Source: Halosimplex halophilum
Lineage (GTDB): Archaea; Halobacteriota; Halobacteria; Halobacteriales; Haloarculaceae
DNA: 64,000 nucleotides
Reading direction: 5' to 3'
Assembly: GCF_004698125.1 (NCBI RefSeq)
Contig: NZ_ML214298.1
Location: forward strand, 248,001 to 312,000
In this document: positions 17,478 through 26,559 of the stretch, one piece after another
Layout: each line of letters begins with the position of its first letter
Position numbering within the stretch: position 1 is the stretch's first letter
Made by a program: the position numbers and the translations under genes
The notes under the pieces: generated by a model
What the model was told of the DNA's origin: nothing
Seen by the model: only the letters and a program-made list of their open reading frames with translations
Database searches by the model: none

Positions 17478-18764
17478 ATGCCTTCGAACCGCCCGTTCCT
17501 CCTCGCGGTCCTCGCCCTGCTCGTCGCGGCACCGGCGACACAGGCGGTCGCCGCCGGGTCGCTCGCCGTCGGCCCGGACGCCGCCGAGCGCGCGCCCGAA
17601 CTGTCCGGTGGGTCACCGACCGGCGTCTCCGTCGGGACCGACGCCACGACCACCTTCGCCCCGGGGACGAACACGTCGGGTTACCTCGGGCTCAGCGACG
17701 AGGCCGTCGAGGGCGCCGACCACGAGCGGGCCGGGCTGAACGTCGGCGGGGCCCTCCAGCGCGACGTGGCCGCCCTCCGCGGCGAGTACGCGTCGCACAC
17801 GTTCGAACAGCGGTACGGGAACACGACCGGCGAGCGCGCCCGGCGGGCGCTGCTCCACGAGGAGATCGCCCGCCTCGGCGAGCGCGTCCAGGAACTGGAG
17901 CTCCGGCGCAACCGACTCATCGACGAATACAACGGCGGGGAGATCGGGACCCGCGAGTTCCTGCGGGAGCTGGCGGCGCTCGACGCGAGCGCCCGCGCCG
18001 TCGGCGACCGGTTCGTCCGGATCCGGAGCGCCGCGGGGCTGGAGCTGCCCTCGGACCTGGACACGCGGATGAACAACCTCGAGGGGGACCTGCTCACGCT
18101 GTACGGGCCCGTCCGCGCCCAGCTGGGCGACGCCATGGCCGGCGAGCGCGCGCCCGTGCCCGTCTACACCGTCACGTCGGGGACGGGGATCGTCCTCTCG
18201 TCGCTCGACGGGTCGCAGTTCCACCGCGAGGCGTACCTCGGCCAGAACCGCGAACAGGTCGGGCCCAACCAGTTCGTCACCGAGGAGTCGCCCAACGGCG
18301 TCGGCACCGCCGTCCGGCGGATGACCGAGCTGTACCCGTGGGCCAGCGCCAACGCCCGCTCGGGACCGGACGTCCAGGGGATCGGCAACACATCCATCTA
18401 CTACGTGGAACTGCGCCACCCCCACGGCTCGCTCGGCACGTACCTCGACGGCCGCTCGGAGTCGTCGTTCCGCGAGTTCCAGACCAAGTCACTGGAGGAC
18501 GTTCCCCGGACCGCGACGACCAACACCAGCGAGGGCGTCGAACTGACGGTCAACCGCACGCACGCGACCGGCCCGATGCAGATCCTCGTCAGGGACGAAC
18601 TGACCGGCGACCCACTCGCCGCCAACGTCACGGTCAACGGCCACCGGGTCGGCTCGACCGGCTCCGACGGCGAACTCTGGACGCTCACCCCGAAACAGGC
18701 CGTCCGCATCGAGGTCACGACCGCCGGCGGTCGCACCGTCGACGAACGGTTCTTCGCCCGCTAG
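17478..18764 (+). CDS. Secreted haloarchaeal protein with coiled coil (DUF7096/7094-like)
   Basis: A 428-residue protein with a clear signal peptide (residues 1-26, cleavage near AVAAG), an acidic Asn/Thr-rich surface region, a helical coiled-coil stretch (about residues 115-180, ARRALLHEEIARLGERVQEL) and a C-terminal beta-sandwich resembling a carboxypeptidase regulatory-like fold (LTGDPLAANVTVNGHRVG). No C-terminal anchor is visible. It resembles a haloarchaeal family labelled DUF7096, of unknown function, often found beside DUF7345/winged-helix proteins as here. TATA-like GGGTTTTTGTAA at 17442-17453 predicts a very short leader. The divergent arrangement with the membrane-bound winged-helix protein suggests co-regulation. 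Confidence 0.75.
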   Translation: MPSNRPFLLAVLALLVAAPATQAVAAGSLAVGPDAAERAPELSGGSPTGVSVGTDATTTFAPGTNTSGYLGLSDEAVEGADHERAGLNVGGALQRDVAALRGEYASHTFEQRYGNTTGERARRALLHEEIARLGERVQELELRRNRLIDEYNGGEIGTREFLRELAALDASARAVGDRFVRIRSAAGLELPSDLDTRMNNLEGDLLTLYGPVRAQLGDAMAGERAPVPVYTVTSGTGIVLSSLDGSQFHREAYLGQNREQVGPNQFVTEESPNGVGTAVRRMTELYPWASANARSGPDVQGIGNTSIYYVELRHPHGSLGTYLDGRSESSFREFQTKSLEDVPRTATTNTSEGVELTVNRTHATGPMQILVRDELTGDPLAANVTVNGHRVGSTGSDGELWTLTPKQAVRIEVTTAGGRTVDERFFAR

Positions 18765-18785
18765 ACCGGGCCGGCCTCTCTACCC

Positions 18786-18860
18786 GCTCGCTGCGGTCGC
18801 GAGCCGACTACTCCGAACTTCGGCGACGGTGGTGATCGCCACCTCGGGGCTGTAGGAGGG
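18786..18860 (-). pseudogene. Duplicated 3' end of the downstream methyltransferase gene
   Basis: The 41 bases at 18820-18860 are identical to 19004-19044, the last coding part of the methyltransferase gene, and the flanking 35 bases are similar too (both begin CGCTCGCT and include the stop codon region). Translated on the minus strand the copy reads SPEVAITTVAEVRS-stop against SPEVAITTVAEVPE-stop in the intact gene. It is a remnant about 184 bases downstream of the real end, not a gene. The rest of 18765-18990 holds nothing I recognise. Confidence 0.8.
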
Positions 18861-18990
18861 ACCTGCATCCACCTTTTTCCGCTCGGGTGTCCTCGGTCAC
18901 TCCGCGCACGGCTTCGCCGTCCGCGTCGATCCCTGCGGGTACCGCTCGCGCAAAAACGTGGGTGAAAAAGCGCTCGCTCCGCTCGCGGAG

Positions 18991-19608
18991 CTACTCGGGG
19001 ACCTCGGCGACGGTGGTGATCGCCACCTCGGGGCTGTAGGAGGGCCCCATCGTCACGTGGCGGAACTCCTCGAAGCCGGCCTCGTGGAACATCCGGTCGG
19101 CCTCCTCGGCGCCGTAGAACAGCATGAACGCGTCGGCGAGCTTCTGGAAGACGGTGTTGGAGGGGTAGTTCGGGCCGACGATGAGCACCTGCCCGCCGGG
19201 CTTCGCGATGCGGCGACACTCCGCCAGCGCGGCGACGGGGTCGGGCCAGTACTCGATCGAGCCCGACGACCACACCACGTCGAAGGTGTCGTCCTTGAAC
19301 GGCAGGCGCTCGGCGTCGCCGCGGTAGAAGCTGACGGGGTCGTGCTTGCCGAGCTTCGCCCAGGCCTTCTCCATCTGGTGGACGCTCTGGTCTAAGCCGT
19401 GGACGTTGTCCGTGTGTTCGAGGATGCCCTCGGTGGCGAAGCCGGTGCCACAGCCCACGTCGAGGACGCGGTCGTCGGAAGCGATGTCCACGAGATCCAG
19501 CGCCTCCGTCCGCATCTCCTCGGTCCAGATGAACGGGTTGACCTGGTCGTACACCTTCGAGAGGTACTTGTAGAAGATCCGGGCGCGCGTCTTGTCCTGG
19601 ACGGCCAT
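18991..19608 (-). CDS. SAM-dependent class I methyltransferase
   Basis: A 205-residue methyltransferase with motif I VLDVGCGTG near residue 48, an acidic post-I loop (HGLDQS) and WSSGSIEYWPDP as motif IV/V. The N-terminus (IFYKYLSKVYDQVNPFIW) and the C-terminal hydrophobic part resemble the MPBQ/MSBQ methyltransferases of quinone biosynthesis, so a methyl step on a quinone ring is a plausible role, unproven. ATG 19608 is chosen because the family begins MAVQDK; an upstream ATG at 19635 would add a Pro-rich peptide. It is divergent from the ATP synthase operon. Its 3' end is partly duplicated at 18786-18860. Confidence 0.83.
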   Translation of the reverse strand: MAVQDKTRARIFYKYLSKVYDQVNPFIWTEEMRTEALDLVDIASDDRVLDVGCGTGFATEGILEHTDNVHGLDQSVHQMEKAWAKLGKHDPVSFYRGDAERLPFKDDTFDVVWSSGSIEYWPDPVAALAECRRIAKPGGQVLIVGPNYPSNTVFQKLADAFMLFYGAEEADRMFHEAGFEEFRHVTMGPSYSPEVAITTVAEVPE

Positions 19609-19763
19609 TGGCGGTGGTTGGGGCCAGATCGGCATAGTTCCCCCGTTTTCCGACGCCTCGCGGCGCCGGGACGGCGCGCGCGGTCGGGTCGCCGGCGCTG
19701 TCGACCGCCGTCGCGCGCCCGCGAGGACCACGTTCCGGCGGCGCTCGACCGGGGCCACTTCGC

Positions 19764-19777
19764 AACTACCAAATAGG
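19764..19777 (+). promoter_or_regulatory. Promoter of the ATP synthase operon
   Basis: The sequence AACTACCAAATAGG has the purine/AT-rich TATA pattern of haloarchaeal promoters and lies 30-43 bases before the atpH ATG at 19807, predicting a transcript start near 19800 and a short leader. No other box of this quality is seen between the divergent methyltransferase start and atpH. Confidence 0.5.
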
Positions 19778-19806
19778 CCCTGAACGGATCTCCCCACGAT
19801 TAGCAA

Positions 19807-20139
19807 ATGCCAAGGCCAGAGGTTCTCGACCGAGTCAAAGACGCCGAACAGGAGGCGGACGAGATCGTCGCCGAGGCCGAGGAGGACGCCGAGGAGACGG
19901 TCGCGGAGGCCCGCGAGGAGGCCGACGAGATCCGCGAGCGGGCCCGCGAAGAGGCCGAAGCCGAGGCCGACGAGCGGCTCGAAGACGCGCGCGAGGAGAT
20001 CGAGGCCGAGCGCGAACGCATCCTCGAAGAGGGTGCCGAGGAGCGTGAGGCCCTCGAGGCGCGCGCCGAGGAACGCAAGGAGGAGGTCGTCGAGTACGTG
20101 GTGACACAGTTCGAGGAGGCGGTGCATGCTCAGACCTAA
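19807..20139 (+). CDS. atpH: A-type ATP synthase subunit H
   Basis: A 110-residue protein that is almost entirely a charged Glu/Arg/Ala coiled coil, as expected for the peripheral-stalk subunit H (AhaH), which pairs with subunit E to hold the catalytic head still against rotation. The C-terminus (VEYVVTQFEEAVHAQ) is a short amphipathic helix. It is the first gene of the operon; atpI begins 14 bases before its end in another frame, so translation is coupled. The composition is repetitive but position and length fit the family. Confidence 0.9.
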   Translation: MPRPEVLDRVKDAEQEADEIVAEAEEDAEETVAEAREEADEIRERAREEAEAEADERLEDAREEIEAERERILEEGAEEREALEARAEERKEEVVEYVVTQFEEAVHAQT

Positions 20140-22357
20140 GCGGATGAGCAAGGTGTCCGTGACCGGGGCGCGCTCGGTCATGGGCGACGTCGTCGAGGCG
20201 ACCCACGACCTCAACGTCCTCCACCTCAGCGAGTACGAGGGCCACTGGGACGGCTTCGAGAACGGCGACCCGATGGAGGGCGGCGACGAGGCCTCCGAGA
20301 AGCTCGTCACCGTCCGGTCGCTGCAGTCGATCCTCGGCGTCGAGGACGACGACGCCGGCCCCAGCCGGATCCTGAAGGACGAACAGCTCGAGAGCGAACT
20401 CGAGGAGGTCCGGACGGAGGTCAACGAGCTCGACGACCGCCGCTCGGAGATCGAGAACGACCTCCGCGACGTGCGCGAGCGCATCGACGCGATGGAGCCG
20501 TTCGCGGCGCTCGGCATCGACCTCGACCTGCTGTACGGGTACGACTCGCTGGCCGTCCAGGTCGGCGAGGGCGACGCCGAGTCCGTCGAGCGGGCGCTCG
20601 ACGATCTGGACGCCGCTTCGGAGGTCTTCGCCGGGGACGGCGTCGTCGCCGCGTTCGCCCGCACGGACGAGGACACGCTCCAGAGCGCGCTGGTCGAGGC
20701 GGACGTCTCCGCGCTGGAGGTGCCCGACGGCGAGGGCGACCCCGAGGAGTACCTCGACGAGCTGCGCCACGAGGAGCAGAAGCTCGAGTCCCAGCTCTCG
20801 ACGGTCGAGGGCCAGCTCGAGGACCTGCGCTACGACGTGGCGGGGTTCCTGCTGGCCGCCGAGGAGAAACTCGCCGTCGAGGCCCAGAAGGCCGAGGCGC
20901 CACTCTCCTTTGCGACGACGGACAACGCCTTCGTCGCGGAGGGGTGGCTCCCGACCGAGCGGGTCGAGGAGTTCGAGCGGACCGTCAACGAGGCGGTCGA
21001 CGGGCACGTCCACGTCGAGGAGCTCGAAGTGGCCGCCTACGACCGTCACGGCCACGGCCACACCGACCACTCGGCGCCCGAGACCGAGCAGGCCGGCGCC
21101 GTCGACGCCGAACCGCCGGGCGAGGCGCTGGACGACGACGAGGACTCGGAGGCGGACGCCGAACCCCAGCAGGCGCGTGCCGACGGTGGCACCGTGACGA
21201 TGGGAAGCGACGACGAGCCGCCGTCAGTCCAGGACAACCCCTCGACGATCCGGCCGTTCGAGCTGTTGACGCGGGCGGTCGGCCGACCGAACTACTCGGA
21301 GTTCGACCCGACCTTCCTCCTGTTCCTGACGTTCCCGCTGATGTTCGGGTTCATCATCGGCGACTTCGGCTACGGCGCCATCTACACCGCGATCGGTTAC
21401 TACATCTACGCGAACTTCGATTCGGACGCCTTCGAGAGTCTCGGTATCATCACCGTCGCCGCCGGGCTGTCGACGGCGGCGTTCGGTATCCTCTACGGCG
21501 AGATATTCGGGCTGCACGTGCTCGGCGAGAAGCTGTGGATCGACCTCGTCGGCATGAGCCACCCGCCCATCGAGAAGGGGCTGTCGCCGGCCACCGGCTA
21601 CTGGGCCCGCGCGTGGTTCGTCGTGACGGTGCTGTTCGGTATCCTGCACCTGAACACGGCGTACGTGCTCAACTTCATCGAGAACTACACGCTCCACGGC
21701 GTCAAGGAGGCCGTCTTCGAGAGCGGCTCGTGGATCCTCGCGCTGAACGGCCTCTGGCTGTTCATCTTCAGCCGCGCGTTCGACGGCGCCAAGCCCGACT
21801 TCCTCTTCGAGGTGTTCGGTAGCGGCGACAACGCCGCGTTCCACCTCGGGTTCACCGGGTTCCCGGCCGAAGTCGGGATGGTCGGGGGCGGGATGGTGCT
21901 CGCGGGGATGGCGCTGCTGGCGCTCGGGCCGGCGGCCCACGAGCTCATCGAGATCCACGTCGTGCTGGCCCACGCGCTGTCGTACCTGCGGATCGCCGCG
22001 GTGTTGCTCGCCAAGGCGGGGATGGCCTTCGCGGTCAACCTCCTCTTTTTCGGCGCCTACAACGACCACGGCACGTTCCACTACATGACGGCTCACGGGC
22101 CCGAGTACGTCGTCGAGAACTACGGCGAGGGCGCGATCATCTTCAACGGGATGTTCCACGGGAGCCCGGCGATGCTGGTGTTCGGCGTGCTCGTGTTGAT
22201 CCTCGGGCACCTTGTCGTGCTCATCCTCGGCGTGACCTCCTCGGGCATCCAGTCGATCCGTCTGGAGTACTTCGAGTTCTTCGAGAAGTTCTACGACGGC
22301 AACGGCGAGACGTACTCGCCGTTCGGTCGCGAGCGGGTCTACACCCGCGACCAGTAG
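20126..22357 (+). CDS. atpI: A-type ATP synthase subunit I (a-subunit, proton channel)
   Basis: A 743-residue stator subunit. The N-terminal half (MLRPKRMSKVSVTG, coiled coils near 85-120 and 210-240) is cytoplasmic and binds the peripheral stalks; an acidic His-rich linker (about 300-360) follows; the C-terminal half has seven or eight transmembrane helices including MFGFIIGDFGYG and HVVLAHALSYLRIAAVLLAKAGMA, which carries the conserved arginine that faces the rotor ring. With subunit K it forms the proton path. The start at 20126 gives the family-typical MLRP N-terminus and overlaps atpH by 14 bases. Confidence 0.93.
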   Translation: MLRPKRMSKVSVTGARSVMGDVVEATHDLNVLHLSEYEGHWDGFENGDPMEGGDEASEKLVTVRSLQSILGVEDDDAGPSRILKDEQLESELEEVRTEVNELDDRRSEIENDLRDVRERIDAMEPFAALGIDLDLLYGYDSLAVQVGEGDAESVERALDDLDAASEVFAGDGVVAAFARTDEDTLQSALVEADVSALEVPDGEGDPEEYLDELRHEEQKLESQLSTVEGQLEDLRYDVAGFLLAAEEKLAVEAQKAEAPLSFATTDNAFVAEGWLPTERVEEFERTVNEAVDGHVHVEELEVAAYDRHGHGHTDHSAPETEQAGAVDAEPPGEALDDDEDSEADAEPQQARADGGTVTMGSDDEPPSVQDNPSTIRPFELLTRAVGRPNYSEFDPTFLLFLTFPLMFGFIIGDFGYGAIYTAIGYYIYANFDSDAFESLGIITVAAGLSTAAFGILYGEIFGLHVLGEKLWIDLVGMSHPPIEKGLSPATGYWARAWFVVTVLFGILHLNTAYVLNFIENYTLHGVKEAVFESGSWILALNGLWLFIFSRAFDGAKPDFLFEVFGSGDNAAFHLGFTGFPAEVGMVGGGMVLAGMALLALGPAAHELIEIHVVLAHALSYLRIAAVLLAKAGMAFAVNLLFFGAYNDHGTFHYMTAHGPEYVVENYGEGAIIFNGMFHGSPAMLVFGVLVLILGHLVVLILGVTSSGIQSIRLEYFEFFEKFYDGNGETYSPFGRERVYTRDQ

Positions 22358-22467
22358 GCCGCGGCCGTTCGCCTTTCTGCCGTGTGGTTTCCCGTCCCGG
22401 TAGCCGCTCGTCCGGCGGCGCGAGAGGCGAAAGATGTGCGGACTGGGCGCATCTGCCGTCGGATTTG

Positions 22468-22482
22468 AGAACCTTTATGACC
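22468..22482 (+). promoter_or_regulatory. Possible internal promoter before atpK
   Basis: The 180-base gap between atpI and atpK is the largest inside the operon. It contains GAGAACCTTTATGAC, a TATA-like box about 60 bases before the atpK ATG. An extra promoter here would help make more of the rotor-ring subunit, which is needed in many copies per enzyme. This is inference from sequence only. Confidence 0.35.
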
Positions 22483-22537
22483 TGCATAGAGCAAACGTCT
22501 CCCTGTACGGAAACCAACCCCGGAACTCACCACAACA

Positions 22538-22792
22538 ATGATCGACAACATTCCACAGCTGGCGGAAGTCGCACTGCAGCAGGGCGGTCCCGCACTCAAC
22601 AACCAGGGCGCAGCGGCGATCGCGGTCGGTCTCGGGGCGCTCGCGACGGGCTACGCGCAGCGCGGTATCGGGTCGGCGGCCGTCGGCGCCGTCGCGGAGG
22701 ACGACGACATGTTCGTCCCGGCGCTGATCTTCACAGCGCTCCCGGAGACGCTCATCATTATCGCGTTCGTCACCATCTTCATCGCGCAGTAA
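22538..22792 (+). CDS. atpK: A-type ATP synthase subunit K (proteolipid c-subunit)
   Basis: An 84-residue rotor-ring protein with two transmembrane helices (about 24-48 and 58-82). GAAAIAVGLGALATGYAQRG is the glycine-rich first helix, and FTALPETLIIIAFV carries the proton-binding glutamate (LPE) in the second. The single-hairpin form means one site per subunit, unlike the duplicated proteolipids of some archaea. The N-terminal 22 residues form a short leader-like stretch; haloarchaeal members often have it. It turns with subunits C, D and F as protons pass. Confidence 0.92.
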   Translation: MIDNIPQLAEVALQQGGPALNNQGAAAIAVGLGALATGYAQRGIGSAAVGAVAEDDDMFVPALIFTALPETLIIIAFVTIFIAQ

Positions 22793-22820
22793 CCGCACCG
22801 AGAACCCCCTTTCACTACAC

Positions 22821-23402
22821 ATGAGCCTCGATACAGTCGTAGAGGACATTCGAGACGAGGCCCGCGCACGTGCGGAGGAGATTCGGGCCGACGCCGAGGC
22901 ACAGGCGACGGAGATCATCGACGAGGCCGAAGCCGACGCCGAGGCCATCCGCGAGGAGCGCGCCGAGGAGGTCGAGGCCACGATCGAGCAGGAGCGCGAG
23001 CAGATGCTGTCGAGCGCGAACCTCGAGGCCAAACAGGAGCGGCTCGGCGCCCGCCGGGACGTGCTCGAGGAGGTCCGCCGAGCCGTCGAGGACGAACTGG
23101 CCGCCCTCGAGGGCGACCGCCGCGAGGAGCTGACGCGGGACCTGCTGGACGCCGCCAGCGAGGAGTTCGACGACGCCGACGACGTGCGGGTGTACGGTCG
23201 GGCCGACGACGAGGACCTGCTGACCGACCTCGCCGAGGAGTACGGCTACGAGTACGGCGGCGAGCGCGAGTGCCTCGGCGGCGTCGTCGTCGAGAGCGAG
23301 TCCTCGCGGGTCCGGGTCAACAACACGTTCGACTCGCTGCTGGAGGAGGTCTGGGAGGACAACCTCCGGGAGATAAGCGCCCGCCTGTTCGAAGACCAAT
23401 GA
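22821..23402 (+). CDS. atpE: A-type ATP synthase subunit E
   Basis: A 193-residue peripheral-stalk subunit. The N-terminal half is a charged coiled coil (RDEARARAEEIRADAEAQA) that pairs with subunit H, and the C-terminal half is a globular domain (ECLGGVVVESESSRVRVNNT, with the conserved GG) that caps the catalytic head. Its stop overlaps the atpC start in the sequence ATGA. Confidence 0.92.
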   Translation: MSLDTVVEDIRDEARARAEEIRADAEAQATEIIDEAEADAEAIREERAEEVEATIEQEREQMLSSANLEAKQERLGARRDVLEEVRRAVEDELAALEGDRREELTRDLLDAASEEFDDADDVRVYGRADDEDLLTDLAEEYGYEYGGERECLGGVVVESESSRVRVNNTFDSLLEEVWEDNLREISARLFEDQ

Positions 23403-24457
23403 GCGCGCCCGACTACGAGACCAGCAACTACGAGTACGTCAACGCCCGGGTGCGGTCCCGCCGGGCGTCGCTGTTCGACGACGACGACTACCGGAAACTG
23501 GTCCGGATGGGGCCCGGCGAGATCGCCCGCTTCATGGAGGAGTCGGAGTACGAGACGGAGATGAACCGCCTCGGGGCCCGCCACGACGGGGTCGACCTCA
23601 TCGAGTACGCGCTGAACCAGAACCTCGCCAAGCACTTCGAGGACCTGCTCCGGTGGTCGGAGGGGCGACTGTACGACTACGTCGTCCGCTACCTCCGGAA
23701 GTTCGACGCGTGGAACGTCAAGACGGTGCTGCGGGGCGTCTACTCGGGCGCCGACGCGGCCGACGTCGAGGACGACCTCATCCGCGCGGGCGAGTTCTCC
23801 GAGGCCCTGCTCGGGCGGCTGGTCGAGGCCGAGTCCGTCGAGGACGTCGTCGCCGCCCTGGAGGGGACCATCTTCGAGGAGCCCCTCGAGGCGGCCATGG
23901 AGGACTACGAGTCGACCGGGCTGCTCGTCCCGCTGGAGAACGCGGTCGACCGGACGTTCTACGAGACGCTCATCGAGGGGCTGCCCGAGAACCCCGACCG
24001 GCCGACGGGGCTGTACGTGCAGTTCCTGCGGGCGGAGATCGACTTCCGGAACGTCCGGAACGTGCTGCGGCTCGCGCGGACGGACACGGACATGGACCCG
24101 GCGGAGTACTTCATCGAGGGCGGACGGCTGTTCGACGCCGAGGAGCTGCGCCAGCTGGTCGACGACGAGGCGGCGCTGGTCGAGCGGATCCGCGACAGCA
24201 CCTACGGCGACGACCTGGACGAGGCGCTGCGGGTGCTCGAGGAGGCCGACAGCCTCATCGAGTTCGACCACGCGCTGGACGCGGCGCTGCTGGCGTACGC
24301 CGACACGCTTTCCAACCGCTATCCCCTATCCGTGTGCCCGGTGCTGTCGTACGTGCTCGCCAAGGAGCGGGAGGTCAACAACATCCGCGCGGTCGCGCGC
24401 GGTCGCGAGGCGGGCCTCCCGCCGGAACAGATCCGGGACGAACTGGTGGTACGATGA
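23399..24457 (+). CDS. atpC: A-type ATP synthase subunit C
   Basis: A 352-residue all-helical subunit that links the central shaft to the membrane ring. It begins YETSNYEYVNARVRSRRASL and has the family pattern of three similar helical repeats, ending LAKEREVNNIRAVARGREAGL. The ATG at 23399 overlaps the end of atpE by four bases, and the TGA overlaps the atpF start by four, so this part of the operon is tightly coupled. The longer open frame from 23270 is read-through. Confidence 0.93.
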   Translation: MSAPDYETSNYEYVNARVRSRRASLFDDDDYRKLVRMGPGEIARFMEESEYETEMNRLGARHDGVDLIEYALNQNLAKHFEDLLRWSEGRLYDYVVRYLRKFDAWNVKTVLRGVYSGADAADVEDDLIRAGEFSEALLGRLVEAESVEDVVAALEGTIFEEPLEAAMEDYESTGLLVPLENAVDRTFYETLIEGLPENPDRPTGLYVQFLRAEIDFRNVRNVLRLARTDTDMDPAEYFIEGGRLFDAEELRQLVDDEAALVERIRDSTYGDDLDEALRVLEEADSLIEFDHALDAALLAYADTLSNRYPLSVCPVLSYVLAKEREVNNIRAVARGREAGLPPEQIRDELVVR

Positions 24458-24777
24458 GCCAGGAGATCGCCGTCGTCGGCAGTCCGGACTTCACGACCGG
24501 CTTCCGGCTGGCCGGGGTGCGGGAGTTCGCGGACGTGCCCGACGACGAGAAGGACGAACAGCTCGACGACGCGGTCCGGGAGATGCTCGAGGACGACAAC
24601 GTCGGCATCCTCGTGATGCACGACGAGGACCTCGACCACCTCTCCCGGGGCGTCCGTTCGGACGTCGAAACGAGCGTGGAGCCGGTGCTGGTCACCCTCG
24701 GTGGCGACGCCGGCTCCAGCGGACTGCGCGAGCAGATCAAACGCGCCATCGGCATCGACCTGATGGAGGAAGACTAA
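24454..24777 (+). CDS. atpF: A-type ATP synthase subunit F
   Basis: A 107-residue Rossmann-like subunit of the central shaft: [18 protein letters not shown] at the start, then [15 protein letters not shown] and a C-terminal helix ([14 protein letters not shown]) that regulates coupling. The start overlaps atpC by four bases; the stop is one base before the atpA ATG. The longer frame from 23653 is an artefact of GC-rich read-through. Confidence 0.93.
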   Translation: MSQEIAVVGSPDFTTGFRLAGVREFADVPDDEKDEQLDDAVREMLEDDNVGILVMHDEDLDHLSRGVRSDVETSVEPVLVTLGGDAGSSGLREQIKRAIGIDLMEED

Positions 24778-24778
24778 C

Positions 24779-26557
24779 ATGAGCCAAGCAACAGACACGA
24801 CCGTTCGCGAGGACGGCGTCATCGAGAGCGTGTCGGGCCCGGTCGTCACGGCCAGGGACCTCGACGCGAAGATGAACGACGTCGTCTACGTCGGCGAAGA
24901 GGGACTGATGGGCGAGGTCATCGAGATCGAGGGCGACATCACCACGATCCAGGTCTACGAGGAGACCTCCGCGGTCGCCCCGGGCGAACCCGTCGAGGGG
25001 ACCGGGGCGCCGCTGTCGGTCGACCTCGGCCCGGGCATGCTGGACTCCATCTACGACGGCGTCCAGCGCCCGCTGGACGTGCTGGAGGAGAAGATGGGGT
25101 CGGCGTTCCTCGACCGCGGCGTCGACGCCCCCGGTATCGACCTGGAGAAGACCTGGGAGTTCACCCCCGAGGTCGAGGAAGGCGACGAGGTCGGCCGCGG
25201 CGACATCGTCGGCAGCGTCCCCGAGACGCCCAGCATCGACCACAAGGTGATGGTCCCGCCGGGCGCCCTCGACGAGGGCGAGACCGCCGAGATCGTCTCG
25301 ATCGAGTCGGGCAACTTCACCGTCGAGGACACCGTCGCCGAGCTCGACGACGGCACCGAGATCCAGATGCGCCAGGAGTGGCCGGTCCGCGAGCCGCGCC
25401 CGACCGAGGACAAGCAGACACCGACCGAGCCGCTCACGTCGGGCCAGCGCATCCTCGACGGCCTGTTCCCCCTGGCGAAGGGCGGGACCGCGGCCATTCC
25501 GGGTCCGTTCGGGTCCGGCAAGACCGTCACCCAGCAGAGCCTCGCCAAGTTCGCCGACGCCGACATCGTCGTCTACATCGGCTGCGGCGAGCGGGGCAAC
25601 GAGATGACGGAGGTCATCGACGACTTCCCGGAGCTGCCCGACCCCCAGACCGGCAACGCGCTGATGGCCCGGACCTGCCTCATCGCCAACACCTCGAACA
25701 TGCCCGTCGCCGCCCGGGAGTCCTGCGTCTACACCGGGATCACCATCGCGGAGCACTACCGCGACATGGGCTACGACGTGGCGCTGATGGCCGACTCCAC
25801 CTCGCGGTGGGCCGAGGCCATGCGGGAGATCTCCTCGCGGCTGGAGGAGATGCCCGGCGAGGAGGGCTACCCGGCGTACCTGGCCGCCCGCCTCTCGGAG
25901 TTCTACGAGCGGGCCGGCTACTTCGACAACATCAACGGCACCGAGGGCTCCATCTCCGCCATCGGCGCGGTCTCGCCGCCCGGCGGTGACTTCTCCGAGC
26001 CCGTGACCCAGAACACGCTGCGCATCGTCAAGACGTTCTGGGCGCTGGACTCGGACCTCGCCGAGCGCCGGCACTTCCCGGCGATCAACTGGAACGAGTC
26101 CTATTCGCTGTACCGCGACCAGCTCGACGAGTGGTTCGAGAACAACGTCGCCGAGGACTGGCCCGAGCAGCGCCAGTGGGCCATCGACGTCCTCGACGAG
26201 GACGACGAACTGCAGGAGGTCGTCCAGCTCGTCGGCAAGGACGCCCTGCCGGAGGACCAGCAGCTGACTCTGGAGGTCGCCCGCTACATCAAGGAGGCGT
26301 GGCTCCAGCAGAACGCCCTGCACGACGTCGACCGCTACTGCCCGCCGGAGAAGACCTACCGGATCCTCGGCGCGATCCGGACGTTCAACGACGAGGCGTT
26401 CGACGCGCTCGACGCGGGCGTCCCGATCGACGAGATCACGGACATCGACGCCGTCCCGCGGCTCAACCGCATCGGCACGACGCCCGACGACGAGGTCGAC
26501 GAGTTCGTCGACGACCTCGAGGACGACATGACCGAACAACTGCGCTCCCTGTACTAA
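24779..26557 (+). CDS. atpA: A-type ATP synthase subunit A (catalytic)
   Basis: The 592-residue catalytic subunit. It has the N-terminal beta barrel ([13 protein letters not shown]), the A-type non-homologous bulge region, Walker A GPFGSGKT (near 242-249), the catalytic Glu region [12 protein letters not shown] and [21 protein letters not shown] cut short here only by quoting. Three copies alternate with subunit B in the head and make ATP from ADP and phosphate using the proton gradient. It directly follows atpF with a one-base gap and is two bases from atpB. Confidence 0.96.
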   Translation: MSQATDTTVREDGVIESVSGPVVTARDLDAKMNDVVYVGEEGLMGEVIEIEGDITTIQVYEETSAVAPGEPVEGTGAPLSVDLGPGMLDSIYDGVQRPLDVLEEKMGSAFLDRGVDAPGIDLEKTWEFTPEVEEGDEVGRGDIVGSVPETPSIDHKVMVPPGALDEGETAEIVSIESGNFTVEDTVAELDDGTEIQMRQEWPVREPRPTEDKQTPTEPLTSGQRILDGLFPLAKGGTAAIPGPFGSGKTVTQQSLAKFADADIVVYIGCGERGNEMTEVIDDFPELPDPQTGNALMARTCLIANTSNMPVAARESCVYTGITIAEHYRDMGYDVALMADSTSRWAEAMREISSRLEEMPGEEGYPAYLAARLSEFYERAGYFDNINGTEGSISAIGAVSPPGGDFSEPVTQNTLRIVKTFWALDSDLAERRHFPAINWNESYSLYRDQLDEWFENNVAEDWPEQRQWAIDVLDEDDELQEVVQLVGKDALPEDQQLTLEVARYIKEAWLQQNALHDVDRYCPPEKTYRILGAIRTFNDEAFDALDAGVPIDEITDIDAVPRLNRIGTTPDDEVDEFVDDLEDDMTEQLRSLY

Positions 26558-26559
26558 CG

